This document shows positions 31,729-43,000 of a DNA stretch of 64,000 bases, piece by piece. A program made the position numbers and the translations under genes. Location: contig CM055110.1 in the NCBI GenBank assembly GCA_029204225.1, forward strand, positions 39,807,515 through 39,871,514, given 5' to 3'. Under the pieces are notes generated by a model. It worked only from the letters and a program-made list of their open reading frames with translations. It did not search any database and was not told the DNA's origin. Numbering within the stretch: position 1 is the first letter of the stretch; every line of letters begins with the position of its first letter. Origin of the DNA: Diphasiastrum complanatum (lineage: Eukaryota; Streptophyta; Lycopodiopsida; Lycopodiales; Lycopodiaceae).

Positions 31729-32110
31729 GTGAAGAATTGCCAAAAATTGGCAAATCTAACTTGATCAAAAACCATGTAGTATAATGTAAATTTTGTATAT
31801 AAGTGGATTCCACACACGTGAGGTCAAGATGCCACATGGCAATCCACTCCCAATGTAGGTTAGGTCAAGTCCATAGGGTTGGTCATGTCATTTTGGTAGT
31901 GATTCCTAGTTTATAGGACCTAAATCCTAGATCTAAGGTGAAAATTTGACCAACTAACTATCTACCAAACATGATTCTAGGAAATAGACTAGGGTTTCAT
32001 TTTAGGTCAAGGAGAGTGAGTTAACTTCCTTATTACATGCTGGAAATCCACCTAACTTCAAGAAGGAGTCGAATTTGCTATGTATTCCCTCTCTCCATAG
32101 TGAGAAGACA
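31729..32110 (+). repeat. LTR fragment of the D2 copia family, plus orientation
   Basis: TGTGAAGAATTGCC onward matches in reverse complement the D2 3' LTR (37225-37670) for roughly 380 bp, up to ATTCCCTCTCTC. It carries ACACACGTGAGG where D2 has CACATGTGTGGG. After ~32110 the two diverge. No purine tract precedes it, so it may be a solo or truncated LTR. Confidence 0.8.
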
Positions 32111-32223
32111 GAAAATTTTTGGAGCTCATTGGCAATCTCAAGCTAGTTCACTATGTACATTGAGTTTTTGTGATCCAAATGAAATCAAATCAATTTCTAC
32201 TTGTTTCTCAGGTTGAAGGCCCG

Positions 32224-32438
32224 CCATTTGTTGGATTAGAAATCTAATTTGAGTGAAACACTACAATAAAAAGACCTTGGTGAGTTTCTAGAGACATTCA
32301 AATTCATTTCTTGGCAAGATTTTTGAAAGTGGTTTTCACTTCATCTTATCTTCATTTCAGCTTTGTGAGGGAGTGATAGAATTGTGATTATAAGTCCATT
32401 TGTTGGATTAGAAATCAAATTTGAGTGAAACACTACAA
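32224..32438 (+). repeat. Duplicated 43-bp segment, 172 bp apart
   Basis: CCATTTGTTGGATTAGAAATC and the following ~22 bases occur at 32224 and again at 32396 with one or two mismatches, suggesting a local duplication. Confidence 0.8.
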
Positions 32439-32744
32439 GTGTGAGACCTTTGTGAGTTTCAAGTCAATCAAATCTATTTCTTTTCTTTTGAAGAGCCTTA
32501 AATCCCCTTCCTAAGTTGTCATTATTGGAGGGTCTGAAAGTCTTTTAGAGGACTTGAATCCCCCTCCAAGCTGCCCTAACCTTATGGCTACTCCTTCCTC
32601 ACAGATTTTTAAAAATACATATACATCAGATAAACAAGAATTTAAAACGATCTCTGAAAATTATCTGCACCTACTTGAATAAAAGCCTCTCAGATACAAG
32701 TTTGGATTAAAATAATATGGATTGAAATGGCTTAGCTTATATAG

Positions 32745-33000
32745 TATTCCTACAGCTCATCAATCCATGACTACGTTTCTCAGTTTTGTACAACTCATCA
32801 AGCCATGTTACGTTTTTCATTTTTCTCTTGTTTGTGTACAACTCATCAATCTTTGCTTACGATTCACAGTTTGTGTACAACTCATCAATCCATGTCTTCA
32901 AAAAACCAAGTTACATTTTTTTTTTCTTGTTGTGTACAACTCATCAATCATTGCTTGCTCATCAAGCAGTTTGTGTACAGCTCGTCAATCCATGCCATAG
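32745..33000 (+). repeat. Irregular tandem repeat of GTGTACAACTCATCAATCCATG
   Basis: Six copies of a ~20-bp core begin near 32751, 32786, 32836, 32874, 32933 and 32974, spaced 35-59 bases by T-rich filler. Three frames stay open across it only because of the repeat. Confidence 0.85.
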
Positions 33001-33269
33001 GTTTCTCATTTGTTTCATTGTTTAAGTCCTATTGTTAATCTTAATAAACTCCATAAATACTACATGGTTGCTTAGTTCTAATTTTGAACTTTATATTTTA
33101 GAAGTGCTAGTCTCAATTGTCTTAATATTCTGAAGACCTCTTAGTTTGTTAGCCTCTCTTTTTTATTGATAGAAGAGGAGGTCAAGGCACTTTTGTTGAT
33201 TGCAAATGGCATCGTCAACTGCTGCCGTTATGAGAAGATTCTTTTGTGCTCCTCAGCTCAAGTGACAAT

Positions 33270-33900
33270 GGCCATCATGTCGTTCCTTTAACATGGAAGC
33301 TGATTTTCTCTCCTTGGAGCAGTCCTTGGATTTTCGAAGTTTCTTCGGAATATATTCGGGTTTTTTTTATTGGGGATTACCGTGGATTTTTTCAAGATTT
33401 TAGAGAAGACATCCGCCGCGGTGGATGTCTTTTCAGGATTTTTGCGGTCTTCATAGATTTTCAGGATCTTCGTGGATTTTCAAGATTTTTTGGGATCTTT
33501 TCAGGATTTCTTGGCGGATTTGAAATTTTTTTGTGGCTTCGTGATCTTCGTTGAATTCAGTATCTTTTCAGGATCATTCGGAAAGCCATATGTCACGATA
33601 GATGGCTTCGTCTAGAATTGTTAAATTGCTTTCGGGATCTTCTCAGTCTTCACGCATTTTCAGGGATTTTCAGGGAGCCATCTACTGCAGCTTTTCGCGG
33701 ATCTTTTCAGGATCTTTGTGGGCTTGCTTATTTAAGGGTCCCCCCTATCTTGTGATGGAGCTTTTATTGTATTGTCATCTCTCTTGATTGAATAAAGAAG
33801 ATCCTCCACGAGTTCTTGGCAATTGAGAAGCTCTTTGTTCATGGCAATGTTCTTGAGTGAAATTCCTATGAACATGTTCTGATTTCTTATTGTGAATGTG
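33270..33900 (+). repeat. Second LTR-like segment with TTTTCAGGAT repeats
   Basis: The stretch 33330-33720 is built of TTTTCAGGATTT / CGTGGATTTTC / GGATCTTTTCAGGATC motifs. It ends in TATTTAAG (33729-33736) and AATAAA (33791-33796), then aligns with 28971-29130 to about 33892. Probably another LTR of the same family, with a different U3. Confidence 0.5.
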
Positions 33901-33971
33901 GATTAATTAGATTTCTTGTTCAGTTTCTTGCAATGCGGAATGTAGATGTGGATTAATTTTCTTGTTTCTTG

Positions 33972-35269
33972 CAGGTAAACTATAGCAACTACTGACTTCA
34001 AAGTACATCAACTTGATGTACAAACAGCCTATCTGAATGGGGTTATACAAGAAGATATCTACATGATCCAGCCCGAAGGATACGTTCTGGAAGACATGAA
34101 GAAGAATCATGTCTGTAAACTCCACAAAGCACTGTACGGCTTGAAATAGTCTGCCAGAGCTTGGTTTCAGAGGATCAATACATTCCTCATTGAACAAGGA
34201 TTTAAACCAAGCACTGTTGATTGCAACGTTTATTCAAAGTCAGTGCAGCAATCCTTCATTATCATCACCTTGTACGTGGATGATACGTTGCTCTTTAGAC
34301 AATACCAATATGGTTAAGGATTTGAAACAGATGTTGCTATCAGAATTTGATATGACTGATTTGAGCGAAGCTCACTTCTGTCTGCAAATTCAAATTCACA
34401 GAGACACAGCAAATCGACTGATTTACATCACTCAACAAAGGCATCTTCATAATGTTCTTAACAGATACAATTTGATGAACTATAAAGTAGCTCACTCACC
34501 AATGGATCCAGGCCTGCATTTGTCGAAGGACGAATGTCCCCAAACCAAGCATGAAGAGGAGTAGATGAGAGAGTATTCGTATCGATCGATACTAGGATCT
34601 CTCATGTACGCAATGGTCTGTACAAGACCAGATATCTCTTTTGTTGTTAGCTCACTCAGCCAATACATGGCTAATCCTGGCATTACCCATTGGAAGGCTC
34701 TTATTCGAGTCATGAGGTATATTCGAGCTACCACGGACTAGTGCATCTGCTATGGAGATGTCAGCAACAAAAATCTTCATCAGCTCAGTGGTTATTTTGA
34801 TGCAAGCTAGGGGGGAGATGCAGACAATCATAAGTCCACATCTGGATTTACATTCTTCTTCAACGACGATCCTATTTCGTGGAATAGTCGTAAGCAAACC
34901 TCTATCACACTTTCTTCTACTGAAGCAGAATACATTGTTGCTTCTCAATCTATTAAGAAAGCGTTTTGGTTGAGAAATTTGTTGTCAGACATCAATCTAT
35001 ATCAGTACAGCCCCAAAATTTTATTTTGTGATAACCAAAGTGCTATTGCCTTATCGGCCAACCCTAGATTTCATTCTAGGAGTAAGCACATTGAGATCAG
35101 ATATCACTACATCAGGGGCAAGGTTCTCGACAGAGAGGTAAGCTTAACGTACTGCAGAACGCAGGACATGGTTGTAGACATTTTTACGAAAGCACTCAGT
35201 GTTAATGCACACAACAAATTTTGTGCATTGCTCAGTCTAAAGATCAAGGCATTCTCGGACTCAGATTAA
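33972..35269 (+). pseudogene. Copia RT and RNase H of a different lineage
   Basis: [35 protein letters not shown] then an in-frame TAG (~34147), ARAWFQRINTFL, TLYVDDTLL (catalytic YVDD intact, ~34275), frameshift near 34300, SEFDMTDLSEAHFCLQIQI; then GSLMYAMVCTRPDISF, TSGFTFFFNDDPISW, TLSSTEAEYIVA, LFCDNQSAIALS, HSRSKHIEIRYHYIR, DIFTKAL. Divergent from the A-E type copia elements (YLNGVIQED rather than FLNGDLEEE). Stop at 35267-35269 is next to the purine tract. Confidence 0.85.
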
Positions 35270-35276
35270 GAGGGGG
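35264..35276 (+). promoter_or_regulatory. Polypurine tract
   Basis: ATTAAGAGGGGG immediately upstream of the LTR start TGTTGGATTTATTCC. Confidence 0.88.
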
Positions 35277-36359
35277 TGTTGGATTTATTCCTTCTACTCT
35301 CCTTAAATCCCATTTTAATCTGCCTCCATTCATGCTGCATATTTACTAACGTTGTTGTGCAGCCTGCATATTTACAAGCAAATTCGCACAGACGAATAAA
35401 AGGTGAAAGAATCGCGACACTCTGTTTTTACACAGGTTATGGTGACAGGCGAAAAGGGGACACTATCCCACAGAATGCCGAAGGTGCCCTATAGGCAAAG
35501 GCACCTTGTAAATCTAATCCTAAGGCTATTCGTAAGAGTGACGCACTTTTCGTATCATCATCACCAATGGTCACCTCAACACTGACTGACGTCGCACTCT
35601 TTTCACGCTTATCCCATGTAGCTGCGCTAACATATTGGACAACGACTGCAGCCACCCATGATCTCTTACAGACAGCACATCCACTCTGTACTTTCCACAG
35701 CTGCATACCATTTGTGTATTTAGAAGAGAAAAATGGAACAAATGTTAATAGGTGAATAAGTTGATGAGTGAAGAGACATATAGAAAAGTGGACGAAGTAG
35801 ATGCCCCGAGCATTGATTCTTCATACTTGTCAGAATTAAAGTTTCATCCTCTTTTTTTACAAATTGAAATAAGTTTCGTAGGGCACGCGGTTTCGTCCAT
35901 TATTATCTTGTGCTCTACCGCATTATTGACATGTATACATGATATACTTAATCTGATACAACTCTTTGTTCTCCATTCAGATCCGCGTTAATATTGCTAT
36001 GTTTATTCGTCATTCTGTCTGATCTTTCTAGTTGTTCTTTCTGGTAATAGACGACTAACATTTAGTCTTAGAGTCTTTCCCGAATCATTCACGACTAATT
36101 ATCAGTCGAGCATAGTCTAGCTTGTCATGAATCATTCGTGACATATAATTTGTCTTGCTATTCGTGACAAATTATTCTTCTGGCGCTTCATCTATTAATG
36201 CTTGGCTGCATAATCTAGAATGACCATAATTTCCATCATTAAAGTTCTGTTCATTCTAATAGGCGTAGTCATGCTTACGGAGAGAGACATATAACTCATT
36301 CCGCTGCGCACGAACTCATTCTACTGTGTTCGTCATTCCTCTCCTCTCTCTCTCCAACA
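35277..36359 (+). repeat. 3' LTR, 1083 bp, with TGTTGGA...TCCAACA ends
   Basis: The first and last seven bases are perfect inverted repeats, as expected for LTR termini. The partner LTR is absent. Inside, 36040-36200 carries several CGACTAA / CGTGACA short repeats. It is followed by GATGT and then gypsy gag sequence. Confidence 0.88.
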
Positions 36360-37223
36360 GATGTGTCAGAATTGGGCCATCGATCCCCTAATGAACGTCT
36401 TGATAATGTTGAAAGTGTTCCCAACTTTGATGAGTTGGAGTGCGATGTTGGAAAATCAGGAGCTAAACATGGTTGTAATACTGTGTAACTTTCATTAGTT
36501 GTTGGCGACTCCCTCTATGTTAGACCAAAGCCTGTTTACCTATTGAAGATTGATCATTATGATGGAGAGAGAGGTGATAAAGCTGATATCTTTATACGAA
36601 AATTTGTGAACCTCTCTTTCCTCGATGGTTTTTCACATCCCAGTGAATCAAAGCTCTTGTTTCCATTATACTTGACTGGTCATGCTAGAAATTGGTACTA
36701 CAATATTCAATTTTTTGAAAACCATTCTCTTGACTCATGGGATACCTTGGTAAAAGCATTCTTGGATGCGTTTTCACCCACGATGAATGTGACTATTGCT
36801 TGTTACCATTTGGTAACTATCAGACAAGGTGAAGAAGAGGCTGTGGGAAGATATTCTCATAGATTTAATTGGTTTGTGCAAAAGCACATATCTATTTATA
36901 TGCTTCCAATTGAATTGATATTGGATTGTTTCATAAGTGAATTGCAAACAAAGATGCAAGTCCATGTGAGATAGAAGCATCCGACTAGTTTGGATTATGC
37001 AATTGGAATTGCATCCAAATACAAAAATGCTCTGATTGATACTCGTATATCCACGTTCTATAATATCCACAACCAATCTAGAAATGACCAGTTCCTAGTT
37101 GAGTCAAGCTTGGGACCAAATGTGAAATCAGGAGTGGATTATTTCCATTATCAGGGACATCAAGTCCATTGTGTGATATCGAAAGACCATAATTTAGCTG
37201 AAGTGTTGAACTCTAACTCCTGA
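36360..37223 (+). pseudogene. Ty3/gypsy gag remnant
   Basis: Frame 36543-36974 encodes the Retrotrans_gag pattern: DKADIFIRKFVNL, KLLFPLYLTGHARNWYYN, SWDTLVKAFLDAFSP, IRQGEEEAVGRYSHRFNWFV. A TAG at ~36972 interrupts it and homologous coding continues to ~37223. The N-terminal part is truncated by the LTR at 36359 and the right end by the D2 LTR. Confidence 0.75.
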
Positions 37224-37224
37224 C

Positions 37225-37670
37225 TTGAAGATGTGAAAGTACTATACTTTAGGACCATAAATGGATCTACAAAAGATCCACAAGAGTGATTGGATGCTTG
37301 CGAGAGAGGGAATACATAGCAAATTTGACTTCCTTCTTGAAGTTAGGTGGATTTCCAGCATGTAATAAAGAAGTTAACTCACTCTCCTTAACCTAAAATG
37401 AAACCCTAGTCTATTTCCTAGAGTCATGCTTGGTAGATAGCTAGTTGGTCAAATTTTCACTATAAATCTAGGATTTAGGTCCTATAAACTAGGAATCACT
37501 ACCAAAATGACATGACCAACCCTATGGACTTGACCTAACCTACATTAGGAGTGGATTGCCACGTGTCATCTTGGCCTCACATGTGTGGGACCCACTTGTG
37601 TACACAATTTACACTATTCTACATGGTTTTTGATCAAGCTAGATTTGCCAATTTTTGGCAATTCTTCACA
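37225..37670 (-). repeat. 3' LTR of copia D2 (left border approximate)
   Basis: Element-strand start TGTGAAGAATTGCC at 37670, preceded by purine tract AAATTTGAGGAG. Related to the fragment at 31729-32110. The left border, where gypsy gag ends, is not certain within about 20 bp. Confidence 0.75.
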
Positions 37671-37874
37671 CTCCTCAAATTTGGCTTGATCTATTTACAA
37701 TTCTCTTTCTAGATGAATGCTTTTAGAAGTGTCTAAAAAATCCAGCTACAAACAAGGAACTTTTGAGACTCCAATAGAGAATGATGTCCATGAAGGATCT
37801 TTCACCACCTCTTAAAGGATCCCTTACAAGATGCTCCACAAATGTGGCTATATACATGTAGCACACTTCAAAAA

Positions 37875-38117
37875 CTATATATCGTGCCAAGCCATGGATT
37901 CCAAGGCATTTTGTGCACTTGAAGATACATCAATAAAACTATTAAGTGCATACATATTGTTGCCAAAGACAACTTGCTTTGCTTGATCCATATTATTGAG
38001 CCTAGATGGCTCCATCTTGATACTCATGGTTCTTCTTGGAATCTTCGGGTCTTGAGCTTGCTCCTCCACTTGACTTGACTCCAAACCATCAATGAATTGA
38101 ATAAGGTGTTGATCCAA
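37875..38117 (-). pseudogene. D2 integrase-RT linker
   Basis: VEEQAQDPKIPRRTMSIKMEPSRLN and NMYALNSF align with the D1 linker (EEQAPNPPITPRRSSREKVEPSRLTY, YALSSF). No catalytic part remains. Confidence 0.7.
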
Positions 38118-38225
38118 AGGTGCTTCTTCAAGTTTACAAATCTTCTACTCTTGAAAGATCACATTTCCACCATTGACAAATTCTTTGGTTGAAAACAAGT
38201 AGATTCTACAATCTCTACTTGAAGA

Positions 38226-39275
38226 TCAAAATACTACCATTATTCCTATCATTGAAATAGGATAATCTCTGGTCCTTACATTGGAATGATCATGCAAAAA
38301 GCATGTGGACACAAAGATTTCCAAAGCACTTGATGTTTCATCTTTTATGACTCTATTCAAACTATTACAAAAATAGTTATCCAATGAAATTGCTTTATCA
38401 ACAACAAATGTAGATTTCAAAGCATCCCATTCAATTGTCTTGTCATACAAAGTAATAAACACCATGAATCTTACAGGTAAGAAACAAGTCACCTCATGTC
38501 TACTACTACTTTCCAAAAAGTATTCAAAGATAGTAGACTCTCCAATGCTCACCACCCTTGCAAGATGCACACTTGAATGGACAATTTGCATGCAATTTGA
38601 TGACTCAGCCATTGTCATTGAGGACTCCCTTGGAACTCTCATGCTTTGAGGCTGATCCTCAAGATCTTCTTCCTTTTGATGCTCCTCCTCAATGCAAGCA
38701 AGATCACACTTTGCCAAGATCTCCTCTTGAGTGATCTCCTCCTCTGCCAAGCTCATTCTTTCAAAAGCAACACTAGCTTCCAACTTAAACAATCTTCCAT
38801 GTTTAAATCCCTTTGCAATGCAAACATCATTTTTCAAGATGAAGCAAACACCATGCTTAAAGTGGACATCCAAACCACTTTCTAAGAGTAGACCAACACT
38901 AAGCATATTCTTGGTGATTGATGGTACATGAAGGACATTTTCTAGATCCATGCATTTTGAGGATTCTAGACACAAAGATATGGTGCCAACACCATCTATC
39001 CTACACTCTTCATCATTTACAGTAAAGACAAACTTTTTAGCATCATTGAATGAGTGTAAGGTTGAGAAAAAGTCCTTTTCACAAGACATGTGGGAGCTAG
39101 CCCCACTGTCGATCCACCAATTGTCACTTGAATTGCTATTGCTTGTCAAGAATAAATCTACTTCATCTTCCTCCTCCTCCTTTGCAAGGTTTCCTTGTTT
39201 GTCCTCCTCCACTTTTGCTCTTAGCCTCTTGTAGCATTCAGATGCATAATGCCCCTTCTTTCCACAAAGAAGCAT
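38226..39275 (-). CDS. D2 knuckle-protease protein with unassigned C-terminus, 349 aa
   Basis: Begins inside the CCHC knuckle (CGKKGHYASECYKR), continues with protease WWIDSGASSHM (~residue 55) and the post-protease conserved region (NMLSVGLLLESGLDVHF). An EEE-rich acidic stretch follows (~180-215), then ~135 residues with no recognisable integrase or RT block. The frame upstream (to ~39440) is gag, interrupted by a stop and a frameshift at the knuckle. Likely a deletion derivative like element B. Confidence 0.6.
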   Translation of the reverse strand: MLLCGKKGHYASECYKRLRAKVEEDKQGNLAKEEEEDEVDLFLTSNSNSSDNWWIDSGASSHMSCEKDFFSTLHSFNDAKKFVFTVNDEECRIDGVGTISLCLESSKCMDLENVLHVPSITKNMLSVGLLLESGLDVHFKHGVCFILKNDVCIAKGFKHGRLFKLEASVAFERMSLAEEEITQEEILAKCDLACIEEEHQKEEDLEDQPQSMRVPRESSMTMAESSNCMQIVHSSVHLARVVSIGESTIFEYFLESSSRHEVTCFLPVRFMVFITLYDKTIEWDALKSTFVVDKAISLDNYFCNSLNRVIKDETSSALEIFVSTCFLHDHSNVRTRDYPISMIGIMVVF

Positions 39276-39485
39276 TTCTAACTTGACTTGTCCTTTGAGC
39301 TTGATGCGTCATCCTCTACTTTGGCCTCCTTTGGATGCTTCTTCTTTCCATTGGTCTTCTTTTTGCCCTTGAATGAGAAATTGACTTTCTCATCTCCATC
39401 CTACAAAGAAAATTCATTCTTGCCTTGGTGTGGAGCATCCTACACTCTTCAGCCACTAATACACTGTGAAGTTTTTCTATAGTTG

Positions 39486-40005
39486 GCAAAGTGCCTTGGA
39501 TACCTTTTGAAGTGGTTTAGTAAGTAGATCAGCTACACATTCATTGCTTGGAACATGCTCCGAAGCAATCTCCTTGGCTTGCACCATTTCTCTCACAAAG
39601 TGATGGCATATCTCAATGTGCTTAGATCTTGCATGGAAGATTGGGTTAGATGCAAGGTGTTGGGCTGATATATTGTCATTGTAGATGATTGGTGCCTCCT
39701 CTGAATCCATGATCTTTAGTTCCACCAATAATCTCTTGATCCAAAGTACCTCCTTTGTAGTGGTTGTCAAAGCTTTGTACTCGGCCTCGGTTGAAGATAG
39801 AGATATAGTTTCTTGCTTTTTTTGAAAGCCATGAAACCACACCTTCTCCTATGAAAGTTGAATAGGCACTTGTTGATTTCCTATCCCTCTTGTCCCCTGC
39901 AAAATCTGAATCACTAAATGCATGAAGGTTAATCACATCTCCTCTATATAGAATCCCAAAATCCAATGTACCTGAGATATATCTTAGAATCCTCTTAGCC
40001 TTTTT
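39486..40005 (-). pseudogene. D1 RNase H
   Basis: KRILRYISGTLDFGILY, HAFSDSDFAGDKRDRKS, STFIGEGVVSWLSKK, frameshift near 39835, TISLSSTEAEYKAL, IYNDNISAQHLA (Asn where most copies have Cys), HARSKHIEICHHFVRE, LLTKPLQKV. Linked to the main frame except for a TGA at ~40006 where relatives have Trp. The end is lost at the D2 fusion. Confidence 0.85.
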
Positions 40006-43000
40006 TCAATGGATATTCAATGGCTTTTGCATGGATTGGCTCAACCTACATACACTAAAGCTAAGATCTGGTCTAGTTATAGTGATCCACATTAAGGAAC
40101 CTATAAGTTGCCTAAACAAAGTGATGTCCATGAAGGATCTTTCATCATCTTCATTTGGCACTTTTACATCTTGCTCCATTGGTGTGTCAACACTTTTGCA
40201 TACTTCCATCTTAAACTTCTTCAAAAGACTTTGAGCATAGTTTACTTGACTTATAAAGATAAAATCAGACCCTCTAAGTACTTCTATGCCTAAGATGAAG
40301 TGAATACACCCTAGATCTACCATCTTGAACTCTAAGGATAGATCTATCTTGATTTTTTCAATACCATCAACACTATTTCCACTAATGATGATGTCATCTA
40401 CATAAATGAGTAAAAGTACAATACCAACATCATCAAACTTAATGTAAAGAGTGGGATCATATTCACTTTGAACAAAAGAAAGTGAAATAAGATAGCAATG
40501 TAGTCTTGAATTCCAAGATCTCGAGGCTTGCTTCAAGCCATAGATGCTTCTTTGGAGATGGCATACTTTGTTCTCCATTCCATGCTTGATGAACCCTTGT
40601 GGTTGATCCATATAGATATCTTCTTCCAAAAAACCATTCAAGAAAGCATTAGAGACATCCATTTGACATAGAATCCATCCAAAATGTGATGCAAGTGCAA
40701 TGATTAGTCTTATTATGACCATCTTGGCCACGGGTGCAAAATTTTCCTCATAGTCTATCCCTCTCTCTTGAGCATAACCTTTTGCAACTAATCTTGCTTT
40801 ATGTTTGTTAACACTCCCATTTGCATTCAACTTAAGCTTGAAGACCCACTTGCATCCTATTACATTCCTTTGAGGTCTCTCAACAAGCAACCAAGTTTCA
40901 TTCTCAATCAAGGCATCATACTCATCCAACATAGCTTTATACCATTCTTTGGAGTTCAATGCATCTTCAACATTAGACGGTTCTTCAAAACTAGATAAAG
41001 CATAAGAAGTGGATGAGATACCCTCAACTTGCTGTTCTTTGCCTTGATATGTGAGCCTTGATGGCTCCACTTTTTCCCTTGAAGATCTCCTTGGTGTGAT
41101 AGGTGGGTTTGGTGCTTGCTCCTCCATGAGCTCCTCCTCAAAACCAAGATCTTGCTCCTCGGCCATCTTCTTCTTGATTGTTGGAGCACTTGAGCCTTCT
41201 TCAAGCATATGCATATGATGTTCATCAAAGATGACATCCCTTGAAACAACAAATTTGTTCAAGGATGGGAGATAGACTTTGTAGCCCTTGCTTGAGCTTG
41301 CATATCCAAGCATGATCCCTCTTGTGGAAGATGGATCCTCCTTGGTTCTTGTTTCCAATGGCACATGCACATAACATATACACCCAAAAACTTTCAAGTG
41401 ATTAAGATTGGGTTTCTTTCCATACAACATCTCATAAGGAGTTTTGCCTTCAATGGCTTTGCAAGGCACCCTATTCATCAAGTAGTTTGCACATACAAGA
41501 GACTCACCCCAAAAGGATTTGGGCAAACAAGCATCTAATCTTAAAGCCTTAGAACATTCGCATAATGTTCTATTCCTTCTTTCAGCAACTCCATTTTGTT
41601 GAGGAGTGTAAGGACAAGAAGTCTCTTTCTTGATCCCTTCCTCCTCACAAAATGCCTTGAACTCATTGGAGATGAATTCTCCACCATTGTCACTTCTAAG
41701 AATCTTGATGCTATGATTATGATGCTTTTCCACAAACAACTTGAACTTTACAAAAGTATCAAATACTTGAGACTTGAAGGAAAGTAAGAACACCCAACAA
41801 TATCTTGAGTAGTCATCAATGAAGGTTAAAAACATGGATGAACCTCCATTAGATTTTGTGCTAGCAATGTGCACATCCGAGTGTATGAGTTCAAGAGGAT
41901 GAGATGACTTTCTGATGGAGTTAGGAAACACCTTCTTATGTGCCTTGGATAAGGCACAAGCTTCACAAACCTTGTCTTCCTTCCCAATAGACCTTGGTAG
42001 GCCTAAAGCATACTCCTCCTTGATCATAGCCTCCATGGAACCCGAGTTGACATGTCCAAGTCTTTTGTGCCATAAAGTAAAGGATAATATTTTGCTCTTC
42101 TCGGCCAAAATGACAACATTAGTATCCACAAATGCATCCAGCTTATAAAGTTTGCCAAGTCTAGTGCCCTTAGCCACTATCTTACCCTTCTTCTTGATGA
42201 AACATTCATTTGAAGCAAAGTCAACATTGAAACCATTGTCTACCATTTGGCCAACACTTAGTAGATTCTTTGTTATTGTAGGAATGTACAAAACACCTTC
42301 TATGTTGATCTTTTTGGAAGATCCTAAGCAAAGGGGAATGCTACCAACTCCTTCAATCTTACAAGCTTCATCATTTGCTGTATAGATAGACTTTATAGGT
42401 CCATCATAAGATAAGAGAGAAGAGAAAAACTCCCTTTTACTAGTCATGTGTGAACTAGCACCCGAGTCAATCCACCAAGGATCTTCTCCTTTGAAGCTTG
42501 TTGAAGAAAATATGGACATCATGAGAGAGTCCTCATGTGAACTCTCCTCCTCCTCCTCTTTGCTCATGTTGGCTTGGCTTTGATCTTGCTTCCTCTTGAA
42601 GCATTCCGAGGCATAATGCCCCATCTTGCTACAATAGTAGCACTTCAACTTTGATTTGTCCTTCTTGACTTTGGTGGTTGATGGAGATGCCTTTGGGGGT
42701 CCTTCTTGATCCTCAAGCTTTGTAGACTTCTTGAATGTTGATCCTTTGCCTTTGGACTTGCCTTTGCCTTTGGTGAAGAGAGCTTGGTCATCTCCACCTT
42801 GGATGGAAAGCCTATCCATCCTCTCTTGCATTTGGCTCCTTCTTGATTCCTCGGCCATGAGTGTGCCTTGGAGTTCTTCAAGTATGGGTAGCTTACCCAT
42901 AATTGCATATCCCTGAACCAAATTGTCAAATTCAAAGCTTAGTCCATTCAATATGAGTTGAACAAGCTCTTCATCCTTGATAGGGTCACCTATAAAGGCT

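Larger units (their letters stand above)
37671..39485 (-). mobile_element. Copia D2 interior, heavily deleted
   Basis: From right to left: gag C-part (LPTIEKLHSVLVAEECR), CCHC knuckle, protease, unassigned region, integrase-RT linker (37875-38117), RT C-terminal scrap (GGERSFMDI near 37790), purine tract, LTR. Integrase core and RT are absent. The 5' end is cut at ~39485, where it is fused to RNase H of D1. Confidence 0.75.

Noticed and set aside
32745-33000. CRISPR-like spacing of short repeats
   Set aside because: Spacing is irregular, filler is low-complexity, and the sequence is plant nuclear DNA.
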